The notes under the pieces are model-generated. The model saw only the letters and a program-made list of their open reading frames with translations, did no database searches and was not told the origin of the DNA. Shown piece by piece: positions 7,533 to 13,301 of a stretch of 29,174 nucleotides of DNA; the stretch's first letter is position 1; each line of letters opens with the position of its first letter. The position numbers and the translations under genes are program-made. The stretch is from an uncultured Clostridia bacterium (GTDB lineage Bacteria; Bacillota; Clostridia; TANB77; RGIG9151), in assembly GCA_934500865.1 (NCBI GenBank), contig CAKSUD010000016.1, forward strand, positions 1 to 29,174, read 5' to 3'.

Positions 7533-7542
7533 CTCAAAAAAA

Positions 7543-7574
7543 CACCTTGCTGTAAGAAAGCAGGGTGATTTTTT
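7543..7574 (+). terminator. Terminator T0, first copy of the array terminator
   Basis: CACCTTGCT pairs with AGCAGGGTG (9 bp including one G-U) around a seven-base loop, followed by A and six T. The same hairpin recurs after each of the five repeat genes downstream, so the duplicated unit appears to run terminator to terminator. Confidence 0.9.
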
Positions 7575-7593
7575 GTGCTTTCAAATAGAGTGG

Positions 7594-7622
7594 TTGACAA
7601 TAATTGAGGAATACTATATAAT
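7594..7622 (+). promoter_or_regulatory. Promoter of solenoid gene 1
   Basis: TTGACA (7594-7599), 17-base spacer, TATAAT (7617-7622). Both hexamers are perfect. Confidence 0.85.
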
Positions 7623-7701
7623 GGACAGGTAAATTAATAAATGTAAACTTTTGGCTAATTGCTGAAAGAAAAATCCAATATTCTTTTTTTGGAGGAGAAC
7701 T
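7623..7701 (+). promoter_or_regulatory. Conserved 5' leader of solenoid gene 1
   Basis: The leader carries an ATGTAA start-stop (7641-7646), a TTTTGGC element, a TCCAATATTC element and a T-run joined to TTGGAGGAG. TCCAA could pair with the TTGGA that covers the Shine-Dalgarno, or with the upstream TTGG. The same ordered elements recur in the leaders of genes 2-5, though in genes 4 and 5 the upstream TTGG has become TTAG. Confidence 0.45.
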
Positions 7702-7992
7702 ATGAAAAAGTTAAGCTTCATGATGTTCGAGAAAATCTACTTGTTACTTCAAACTGGTCTTACTCCTGGACAAATTTATTTGATTGCTAGTGGCATTGAA
7801 TCTGGCTTAACATGCGACAAGATAGCGCTGTATGCAGAGATGGAGTTCGATGAGGAGCAATTTAAGGAAATTTGTAAAGGCTTTAAAGATGGCTTGACAG
7901 ATGAGCAGATAGCAACGTATGCCAAGCCAGAGTTTGACAGGAAGCAGATGCAAAAAATGCGTAGAATGTTCGAACGAGTGAATAAGCGTTAA
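7702..7992 (+). CDS. Solenoid repeat protein 1 (smallest array member)
   Basis: Unrecognised 96-residue protein and the shortest array member. After an N-terminal cap (MKKLSFMMFEKIYLLLQT) it has a half unit and two units of the 29-residue repeat, for example GFKDGLTDEQIATYAKPEF followed by DRKQMQKMRR. It ends with a shortened C-cap (MFERVNKR). No signal peptide or membrane segment, so it should be cytoplasmic. GGAGGAG lies 5-11 bases before the ATG. It has an intact promoter, leader and terminator, so it looks like a complete minimal member and not a fragment. The repeat predicts two helices per unit. Function unknown. Confidence 0.75.
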   Translation: MKKLSFMMFEKIYLLLQTGLTPGQIYLIASGIESGLTCDKIALYAEMEFDEEQFKEICKGFKDGLTDEQIATYAKPEFDRKQMQKMRRMFERVNKR

Positions 7993-8007
7993 GTAAAAAT
8001 TCAAAGA

Positions 8008-8042
8008 AATCGCCTTGCTGTAAGAAAGCAGGGTGATTTTTT
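8008..8042 (+). terminator. Terminator T1
   Basis: AAATCGCCTTGCT pairs with AGCAGGGTGATTT (13 bp with two G-U pairs), running into T residues to 8042. Second copy of the array terminator. Confidence 0.88.
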
Positions 8043-8061
8043 GTGCTTTCAAATAGAGTGG

Positions 8062-8090
8062 TTGACAATAATTAAGGAATACTATATAAT
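8062..8090 (+). promoter_or_regulatory. Promoter of solenoid gene 2
   Basis: TTGACA (8062-8067), 17-base spacer, TATAAT (8085-8090). The leader from 8091 to 8168 is nearly identical to that of gene 1, including ATGTAA and TCCAATATTC. Confidence 0.85.
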
Positions 8091-8168
8091 GGACAGGTAA
8101 ATTAATAAATGTAAACTTTTGGCTGATTGCTAAAAGAAAAATCCAATATTCTTTTTTGGAGGAGAACT

Positions 8169-9047
8169 ATGAAAAGACTGCATGCAAAGTTCAGCTGGAG
8201 ACAAAAATACGAGATACGACTGGGATTTAAGTCGGGTTTAACGGATGAACAGGTAGAAATATACGCAAGCCCTGAATTTGATTGGAGTCAAATGCAGGAA
8301 ATTAGATTGGGCTTTGAGGCTGGGTTGATGAGTGAACAAGTAACATTGTATGCCAAGCCAGAGTTCAATGTTTTGCAAATGGGAACAATCCGGGCTGGTT
8401 TTAAAGCTAGTTTAACGTTTGAACAGGTAAAAATGTATGCAAGTTCTAAATTCAATTGGGAGCAAATGGAGGAAATTCGACTAGGATTTGAAGCTGGCTT
8501 AACGCTTGAACAGGTGTCACTGTATGCAAGTCCTGAATTTACTTGGGAGCAGATGGCTGAAATTCGACTAGGATTTGGAGAGGGTCTAACATTTGAACAG
8601 GTAGCAATGTATGCCAAGCCAGAATTCAGTAAATGGAAAATGAATGGTTTTAGAACAGGCCTTGAGATGGGATTCACAGCTGAACAGATAGAATTGTATG
8701 CATATCCAATGCTCGATAAGTTGCAAAGACTTGCAATTGAAGTTGGTGTTAAATCTGGCTTAACGTGTGAACAGATTGCATTGTATGCCAAACCATATTT
8801 CAACTCATTGCAAATGTTTGAAATTGTACGTGGTTTTAAGTGTGGCTTAACGTATGAGCAAGTAGAGCTTTACGCCCATTCAGTGTTTAATGATGACCAA
8901 ATGAGGCAAATTCGTAGTGGTTTTAACGATAAACTGACATACGAGCAAGTGCTGGAATATGCTGAGCCAAGGTTCGGTTGGATGTGGATGTATGCAGTGC
9001 GTACAGTCTCTAAATTAAAGAATAAGCTTTTTAAGAAAGCTAAGTAA
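8169..9047 (+). CDS. Solenoid repeat protein 2 (nine 29-residue repeats)
   Basis: Unrecognised 292-residue protein made of an 18-residue N-cap (MKRLHAKFSWRQKYEIRL), exactly nine 29-residue repeats and a 13-residue basic C-cap (VSKLKNKLFKKAK). Consensus of a unit: GFxxGLTxEQVxxYAxPEF, then xxxQMxxIRx. Repeat 6 is the most divergent (GLEMGFTAEQIELYAYPML). Each unit should form two antiparallel helices separated by the PEF turn, stacking into a right- or left-handed alpha-solenoid typical of binding scaffolds. The frame is open upstream to a TTG at 8127 inside the leader; ATG 8169 is chosen because GGAGGAG ends four bases before it and because it aligns with gene 3. No catalytic motif is visible. 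Confidence 0.8.
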   Translation: MKRLHAKFSWRQKYEIRLGFKSGLTDEQVEIYASPEFDWSQMQEIRLGFEAGLMSEQVTLYAKPEFNVLQMGTIRAGFKASLTFEQVKMYASSKFNWEQMEEIRLGFEAGLTLEQVSLYASPEFTWEQMAEIRLGFGEGLTFEQVAMYAKPEFSKWKMNGFRTGLEMGFTAEQIELYAYPMLDKLQRLAIEVGVKSGLTCEQIALYAKPYFNSLQMFEIVRGFKCGLTYEQVELYAHSVFNDDQMRQIRSGFNDKLTYEQVLEYAEPRFGWMWMYAVRTVSKLKNKLFKKAK

Positions 9048-9057
9048 AAACTCAAAG

Positions 9058-9093
9058 AAATCACCTTGCAATAAGAAAGTAGGGTGATTTTTT
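9058..9093 (+). terminator. Terminator T2
   Basis: AAATCACCTTGC pairs with GTAGGGTGATTT, with G-U pairs, followed by T residues. Third copy of the array terminator; one arm base differs from the other copies but pairing is kept by a wobble. Confidence 0.85.
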
Positions 9094-9112
9094 GTGCTTT
9101 CAAACAGAATGG

Positions 9113-9141
9113 TTGACAATAACTTTGGAATGCTATATAAT
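9113..9141 (+). promoter_or_regulatory. Promoter of solenoid gene 3
   Basis: TTGACA (9113-9118), 17-base spacer, TATAAT (9136-9141). The spacer and early leader differ from the other copies more than the hexamers do, showing selection on the promoter. Confidence 0.85.
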
Positions 9142-9220
9142 AGGTAAGTCAGTGAATAAATGTAAACTTTTGGCTGATTGCTAAAAGAAAAATCCAATAT
9201 TCTTTTTATGGAGGAGACCT

Positions 9221-10342
9221 ATGAAAAAACTGCACGCAAAGTTCAGCTGGAGACAAAAATACGAGATACGACTGGGATTTAAGTCGGGTTTAACGGATGA
9301 ACAGGTAGCAACATATGCTAAACCTGAGTTTAATGAGTGGCAAATGATGCAAATTAGACTTGGTCTTGAAAATGGTCTGTCCTATAGCCAGGTAGCGATG
9401 TATGCTAAGCTGGAGTTCAATGCTGACCAAATGACGCAAATTCGCGAAGGCTTTGAAAATGGTCTGTCCTATGAACAGGTGGCACTTTATGCCAAAACAG
9501 AGTTCGATTGGATGCAAATGCACTCTATTAGTGAAGGCCTTAAAGCTGGTTTAACGTTTGAACAGATAGCAGTGTGTGCTAAACCTGAGTTTGATGAGTG
9601 GCAAATAGAACAAATCTGCGAAGGATTTAAAGCTGGGTTAGCGTATGAAAAGGTGGTAATGTATGCTAAGCCTGAGATCAAAAGTTGGCAAATGAGGGTA
9701 ATTCGAACAGGCTATGAAAATGGATTGACGGACCAACAGGTGGCATTTTGTACCCAATCAAAGCCCGATTGGAAGCAAATGATGGAAAGCTTTGGAGTGG
9801 GCTTAACGGACGAGCAGATAGCAGTGTATGCAAAGCAGAAGTTTAATTGGTATCAAATGGAAGAAATACGAGCAGGCTTTAATAGACGATTAACCGTCGA
9901 ACAAGTGGCAATATATGCCAAGCCGGATTTCGATGCTTGGGAAATGGAGCAAATTCGCAAAGGCTTTGATGACCTAACACTTGAGCAGGTAAAAATGTAT
10001 GCTAAGCTTGAGTTCGACAGTTGGCAAATGAGGGTAATTCGAACAGGCTTTAAAGATGGTCTAACAAAGAAGCAAATCGCAGTGTATGCCAAGTCAGAGT
10101 TTAGTGGGGAGCAAATGGAGCAAATTCGCAAAGGCTTTAAAGATGGTCTAACACTTTGGCAGGTAAAAATGTATGCTAAACCAGAGTTTAATGTTTGGCA
10201 AATGCAAGAAATCCTGTTAGGTTTTAAGAATGGTTTAGCATTTAAACAAGTAGCACTGTATGCTAAGCCGAAGATTCCCATGACGCGGATGTACAAAATA
10301 CGTAGAATGCTCGAATTAAAGAATAAGCTTTTTAAAAGCTAA
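9221..10342 (+). CDS. Solenoid repeat protein 3 (twelve repeats, largest array member)
   Basis: Unrecognised 373-residue protein: 18-residue N-cap (MKKLHAKFSWRQKYEIRL), twelve repeats and the C-cap MLELKNKLFKS. Three units are short: the sixth (GYENGLTDQQVAFCTQSKP, 27 residues), the seventh (28) and the ninth (28, GFDDLTLEQVKMYAKLEF). The N-cap and start of repeat 1 share 73 identical bases with gene 2. Recent intragenic duplication is visible as the GAAAATGGTCTGTCCTAT block, present twice 87 bases apart (from about 9366 and 9453). The C-cap lost the terminal KAK seen in most paralogues. Predicted cytoplasmic alpha-solenoid; function unknown. Confidence 0.8.
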   Translation: MKKLHAKFSWRQKYEIRLGFKSGLTDEQVATYAKPEFNEWQMMQIRLGLENGLSYSQVAMYAKLEFNADQMTQIREGFENGLSYEQVALYAKTEFDWMQMHSISEGLKAGLTFEQIAVCAKPEFDEWQIEQICEGFKAGLAYEKVVMYAKPEIKSWQMRVIRTGYENGLTDQQVAFCTQSKPDWKQMMESFGVGLTDEQIAVYAKQKFNWYQMEEIRAGFNRRLTVEQVAIYAKPDFDAWEMEQIRKGFDDLTLEQVKMYAKLEFDSWQMRVIRTGFKDGLTKKQIAVYAKSEFSGEQMEQIRKGFKDGLTLWQVKMYAKPEFNVWQMQEILLGFKNGLAFKQVALYAKPKIPMTRMYKIRRMLELKNKLFKS

Positions 10343-10358
10343 GTAAAAACACAAAAAA

Positions 10359-10390
10359 CACCTTGCAATAAGAAAGCAGGGTGATTTTTT
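10359..10390 (+). terminator. Terminator T3
   Basis: CACCTTGC pairs with GCAGGGTG (8 bp, one G-U), followed by A and six T (10385-10390). Confidence 0.88.
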
Positions 10391-10409
10391 GTGCCTTTAA
10401 GCAAATTGG

Positions 10410-10438
10410 TTGACAATAATTAAGGGATACTATATAAT
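10410..10438 (+). promoter_or_regulatory. Promoter of solenoid gene 4
   Basis: TTGACA (10410-10415), 17-base spacer, TATAAT (10433-10438), both perfect. Confidence 0.85.
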
Positions 10439-10515
10439 GGACAGGTAAATCAATAAATGTAAACTTTTAGCTAGTTGCTGAAAGGAAATTCCAATATTTT
10501 TTATGGAGGAGACCT

Positions 10516-11370
10516 ATGAAGACTTTAAACTATGAGGTACTTGAGCAAATCAGAAAAATGGAGAAAAAAGGTATTGTATTAGAGAATTATGCAATGTTTA
10601 ATAAAGAGCAAATGGAGGAAATTTGCGAAGGTTTTGAAAATGGTTTGACGAGTGAACAGTTGGCGATGTATGCCAAGCCAGAGTTCGATGTTTTGCAAAT
10701 GGAACAAATCCGTGAAGGATTTAGAGCTGGCTTAACGTGCGAGCAAGTAAAAATGTATGCTAAACCAAAGTTTAACCCTTTGCAAATGGGGCAAATTAGC
10801 AGAGGATTTAGAGCAGGCTTAACGTACGAACAAGTTGCGCTGTATGCAAGTCCTAAATTCAACTGGAAGCAAATGAAGGAAATTCAACAAGGTTTTAGAG
10901 ATGGTTTAACGCACGCACAAGTTGCACTGTATGCAATTCCTGAATTCAATTGGGAACAAATGAAACAAATCTGCGAAGGCTTTAAATCTGGTCTAGTGTA
11001 TGAACAGGTAGTAATGTATGCTAAGCCAAAGTTTACTGAATGGCAAATGGCGGAAATTATATGGGGTTTTAAACATCGATTGACGCTTGAACAGGCAGCA
11101 GTGTGCGCCAATCCCGAGTTTACTGAGCGGTTGCAAATAGAGGAAATTATATGGGGCTTTAACAATGGACTAGCACTTGATGAGGTAGCAATGTATGCAA
11201 GTCCTGAATTTGATTTTTGTCAAATGGATGCAATTCGCGAGGGACTTGAAAATGGTTTAACACATAAACAAGTAGCTCGGTATGCGAAGCCAGAGGTATG
11301 TGTAGAGTATATGCAAAAAATACGTAGAATGCTCGAACTAAAGAATAAGCTTTTTAGGAAAGCTAAGTAA
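10516..11370 (+). CDS. Solenoid repeat protein 4 (eight repeats)
   Basis: Unrecognised 284-residue protein with a second type of N-cap (38 residues: MKTLNYEVLEQIRKMEKKG, then a half repeat ending FNKEQMEEICE), eight repeats and the C-cap MLELKNKLFRKAK. One unit, the sixth, carries a one-residue insertion (NPEFTERLQIEEIIW). Repeat-surface positions vary strongly while G, L, Q, Y, A, F and M positions are kept. RBS GGAGGAG lies 5-11 bases before the ATG. The leader and the first 35 coding bases are identical to gene 5. Predicted cytoplasmic alpha-solenoid; no catalytic motif and no family name that I recognise. Confidence 0.8.
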   Translation: MKTLNYEVLEQIRKMEKKGIVLENYAMFNKEQMEEICEGFENGLTSEQLAMYAKPEFDVLQMEQIREGFRAGLTCEQVKMYAKPKFNPLQMGQISRGFRAGLTYEQVALYASPKFNWKQMKEIQQGFRDGLTHAQVALYAIPEFNWEQMKQICEGFKSGLVYEQVVMYAKPKFTEWQMAEIIWGFKHRLTLEQAAVCANPEFTERLQIEEIIWGFNNGLALDEVAMYASPEFDFCQMDAIREGLENGLTHKQVARYAKPEVCVEYMQKIRRMLELKNKLFRKAK

Positions 11371-11382
11371 AAATTCAGAAAA

Positions 11383-11414
11383 CACCTTGCTATAGGAAAG
11401 CGGGGTGATTTTTT
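11383..11414 (+). terminator. Terminator T4
   Basis: CACCTTGCT pairs with AGCGGGGTG (9 bp, two G-U pairs), followed by A and six T. The changes keep the helix, which supports a real terminator. Confidence 0.87.
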
Positions 11415-11433
11415 GTGCCTTTAAGCAGACTGG

Positions 11434-11462
11434 TTGACAATAATTAAGGGATGCTATATAAT
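11434..11462 (+). promoter_or_regulatory. Promoter of solenoid gene 5
   Basis: TTGACA (11434-11439), 17-base spacer, TATAAT (11457-11462). The following leader (from 11469) is identical to that of gene 4. Confidence 0.85.
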
Positions 11463-11539
11463 GGACAAGTAAATCAATAAATGTAAACTTTTAGCTAGTT
11501 GCTGAAAGGAAATTCCAATATTTTTTATGGAGGAGACCT

Positions 11540-12529
11540 ATGAAGACTTTAAACTATGAGGTACTTGAGCAAATTCGTGAGATAACCCAAAAAGGTTTTA
11601 TTTTAAAGAGTATTGAAGGAAAGCGCCAAAATGTTGCAGATGGACTAAAATATGAATTACAGTATATAGAGCTTAATAGAAATCAAATGCGCGAAATCCA
11701 AAAGGGATTTAGAGCTGGCTTAACGTGTGAGCAGGTGACACTGTATGCAAGTCCCGAATTCAATTGTGAGCAGATGACTAAAATTCGATGTGGCTTTGAA
11801 GCCGGTTTAACGTGCGAACAGGTGGCACTGTATGCAAGCCCTAAATTCAATTGTGAGCAGATGTCTGAAATTCGATGTGGCTTTGAAGCCGGTTTAACAT
11901 GTAAACAAGTGGCGATGTATGCTAAGCCAGAACTCGCTAAGTGGCAAATGGCTGGTTTTAGAAGGGGACTTTTAATGGGTTTCACAAATGGACAGATAGA
12001 ACTACTTACAGAAGCATATTTCAATTCATTTCAAACGAATGAAATTGAGTGTGGGTTCGAAAATGGTTTGACGTGCAGACAAGTAAAAATGTATGCGGAT
12101 CCTGAACTAAATAGTGATCAAATGTATGAAATTAGGTTGGGTTTTGAAAATGGTTTGACGATGAACCAAGTAGAGCAGTATGCAAGTAGCTTGTTCGATT
12201 GTGATCAAATGTGTGAAATTCGACGTGGTCTTGAAGCCGGCTTGACGAGTGAACAAATGGAACTGTATGCATGGTTTGGATTCAGTTGGGCGCAAATGAC
12301 TGAAATTAGGTTGGGTTTTGAAAACGGTTTGTTAATGAGCCAAGTAGAGCAGTATGCAAGTAGCTTGTTCGATTGTGATCAAATGTATGAAATTCGCAAA
12401 GGCCTTGAAGCCGGATTAACGAGTAAACAAGTAGCACGGTATGCGAAGTCAGAAATAAGTTCAGAATGGATGCAAGAAATACGCAGAAGGCTAGAGTTAA
12501 AGAATAAGCTTTTTAGGAAAGCTAAGTAA
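11540..12529 (+). CDS. Solenoid repeat protein 5 (nine repeats, long N-cap)
   Basis: Unrecognised 329-residue protein: a 55-residue N-cap starting MKTLNYEVLEQIREITQKG, nine 29-residue repeats and the C-cap RLELKNKLFRKAK. A two-repeat (174-bp) block has been duplicated: bases from about 12128 recur from 12302, with 47 bases identical (12166-12212 and 12340-12386), giving two copies of VEQYASSLFDCDQM. Many units use Cys at variable positions (GLTCEQV, FNCEQM), unusual for a scaffold and seen less in genes 1-3. The repeat resembles no catalytic fold. Its terminator is the longest in the array, and a structured RNA follows. Confidence 0.8.
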   Translation: MKTLNYEVLEQIREITQKGFILKSIEGKRQNVADGLKYELQYIELNRNQMREIQKGFRAGLTCEQVTLYASPEFNCEQMTKIRCGFEAGLTCEQVALYASPKFNCEQMSEIRCGFEAGLTCKQVAMYAKPELAKWQMAGFRRGLLMGFTNGQIELLTEAYFNSFQTNEIECGFENGLTCRQVKMYADPELNSDQMYEIRLGFENGLTMNQVEQYASSLFDCDQMCEIRRGLEAGLTSEQMELYAWFGFSWAQMTEIRLGFENGLLMSQVEQYASSLFDCDQMYEIRKGLEAGLTSKQVARYAKSEISSEWMQEIRRRLELKNKLFRKAK

Positions 12530-12532
12530 AAG

Positions 12533-12574
12533 ATTAAAAATCACCTTGCTATAAAAAGCAGGGTGATTTTTAAT
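12533..12574. terminator. Terminator T5, likely bidirectional
   Basis: An 18-bp stem (ATTAAAAATCACCTTGCT with its complement, one G-U) and six-base loop. It has T-rich flanks on both strands, so it could stop transcription from either side. It is an extended form of the array terminator and closes the array. Confidence 0.88.
12547..12574 (+). promoter_or_regulatory. Weak candidate promoter for the structured RNA
   Basis: TTGCTA (12547-12552), 16-base spacer, TTTAAT (12569-12574), embedded in terminator T5. It would start transcription near 12581, just before the first stem of the RNA. The same TTGCTA -35 is seen before map. This is the only promoter-like pair I found in the short space available. 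Confidence 0.3.
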
Positions 12575-12580
12575 TTTCTA

Positions 12581-12814
12581 GGAAAGTTCGAGCTATGAGT
12601 TAAAACCTTAACTTAGTGCAACTCCAGTCTAATTAAAATTTAGCTGATGAAATCAGCGTTAAAAATTTTAATTAGTAGCTCGAACGACCGACAGAAAACA
12701 AAAGTGTTTGTCTAAATCTTTGATTTAGCAACAAACAGTTTCACAGAGTGCAAAAAGTTCATTGATGTTGTTGACCGAAGGTCAACATAGCGTGGACTTT
12801 AGTCCACTTTTTTT
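12581..12814 (+). ncRNA. Candidate structured noncoding RNA of about 230 nt
   Basis: No ORF is credible here, but nested stems account for most bases. A perfect 10-bp closing stem (12586-12595/12676-12685, GTTCGAGCTA) encloses a small hairpin (12598-12603/12608-12613) and a long one (perfect 13 bp at 12629-12641/12663-12675, topped by GCTGAT/ATCAGC). Then come a 14-bp bulged hairpin (12705-12718/12722-12737), an 8-bp hairpin (12769-12776/12780-12787) and a terminator hairpin GTGGAC/GTCCAC with seven T. The multibranched shape and own terminator argue for a stand-alone RNA. I do not recognise the family. The T-run favours the plus strand, although the 12769 hairpin would have a stable UUCG loop on the minus strand. 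Confidence 0.55.
12792..12814 (+). terminator. Terminator of the structured RNA
   Basis: GTGGAC and GTCCAC (6 bp, extendable by T-A) with a four-base loop, followed by seven T. Confidence 0.8.
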
Positions 12815-12824
12815 ATGCTTAAGC

Positions 12825-12853
12825 TTGAAAAAATGCGCCTTTTATGATATAAT
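12825..12853 (+). promoter_or_regulatory. Promoter of the Cys-rich protein gene
   Basis: TTGAAA (12825-12830), 17-base spacer, perfect TATAAT (12848-12853). The approximately 75-base leader contains a 7-bp hairpin TCAATGA/TCATTGA (12881-12900) and a U-rich stretch before GGAGGT. Confidence 0.75.
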
Positions 12854-12936
12854 GGATGTTGCATTTTTATATTATCAGATTCAATGATTTTTTTCATTGA
12901 TAAAACAAATCTTTCATTTTTTTGGAGGTACTACCC

Positions 12937-13206
12937 ATGACGGACGTAGAAAAGAAGATTGAGATGGAGACAAAGCAGGAACAAAGCAACTTTAACGAAA
13001 TTGATGAAAGGAAGTTTTGCTTGGGCGAAGAGTGCCCTGACAAAAATTGTAGGATTTGCCCAGCTGCATGGCATGCAAGATTTGTTTTAGACATTACAGA
13101 TTCTTACCGAAGAGCTGTACCAACAGGATACTATACTTCTACGGTTATGTCATACAAAGATCCTGTAACAGGAAAAACAAAATACTGTTATACTCGTCCA
13201 GATTAA
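12937..13206 (+). CDS. Small Cys-rich cytosolic protein of unknown function
   Basis: An 89-residue protein with own promoter and terminator. The start is ATG 12937, seven bases after GGAGGT (12924-12929); an in-frame upstream TTG overlaps that site. After a charged N-terminus (EKKIEMETKQEQ) comes a cysteine cluster C28-x4-C33-x4-C38-x2-C41 (FCLGEECPDKNCRICP), then a globular C-terminal part with YKDPVTGKTKYCY and C84. Four cysteines at this spacing could hold zinc or an iron-sulfur cluster, which is inference. No signal peptide. I do not recognise a named family. It is separated by terminators from both the structured RNA and rsmA. Confidence 0.75.
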   Translation: MTDVEKKIEMETKQEQSNFNEIDERKFCLGEECPDKNCRICPAAWHARFVLDITDSYRRAVPTGYYTSTVMSYKDPVTGKTKYCYTRPD

Positions 13207-13214
13207 ACTCATTA

Positions 13215-13242
13215 GGAGAGCCATAAAGGCTCTTCTTTTTTT
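13215..13242 (+). terminator. Terminator after the Cys-rich protein gene
   Basis: GGAGAGCC pairs with GGCTCTTC (8 bp, one G-U), loop ATAAA, then seven T. Confidence 0.88.
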
Positions 13243-13243
13243 G

Positions 13244-13272
13244 TTGTAAATTTAGAATTTAAATGGTATATT
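13244..13272 (+). promoter_or_regulatory. Putative promoter of rsmA
   Basis: TTGTAA (13244-13249), 17-base spacer, TATATT (13267-13272), 29 bases before the rsmA ATG. Confidence 0.6.
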
Positions 13273-13301
13273 ATTACTGAAAAAATGCTTGGAGGAAAAA
13301 T

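Larger units (their letters stand above)
7543..12574 (+). repeat. Tandem array of five promoter-leader-solenoid gene-terminator cassettes
   Basis: Five paralogous genes lie head to tail, each preceded by a TTGACA/17/TATAAT promoter and an approximately 80-base conserved leader, and each followed by the same CACCTTGC hairpin terminator. Promoter -35/-10 pairs are at 7594/7617, 8062/8085, 9113/9136, 10410/10433 and 11434/11457. Cassettes 4 and 5 are identical over 106 bases (10445-10550 and 11469-11574). Cassettes 2 and 3 are identical over 73 coding bases (8184-8256 and 9236-9308). The array therefore grew by tandem duplication and later exchange. No transposase or direct target repeat is visible. 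Confidence 0.9.

Noticed and set aside
8288..8803. Long antisense frames within the repeat genes
   Set aside because: They are mirror images of the coding repeat (repetitive Ser/Cys/Pro-rich translations) with no ribosome binding site or promoter.
8187..12500. Regular 87-bp spacing could suggest a CRISPR-like or other noncoding repeat array
   Set aside because: The period is a multiple of three, the frames stay open, and amino-acid conservation exceeds base conservation. It is coding repetition.
12581..12620. AGGAAAGTTCGAGCT and AGTGCAAC resemble parts of conserved region I and neighbouring sequence of RNase P RNA
   Set aside because: The region is only about 230 bases, has no upstream P1-P3, and no clear match to the conserved 3' ACAGA-type region in the right context. 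A covariance scan would settle it.
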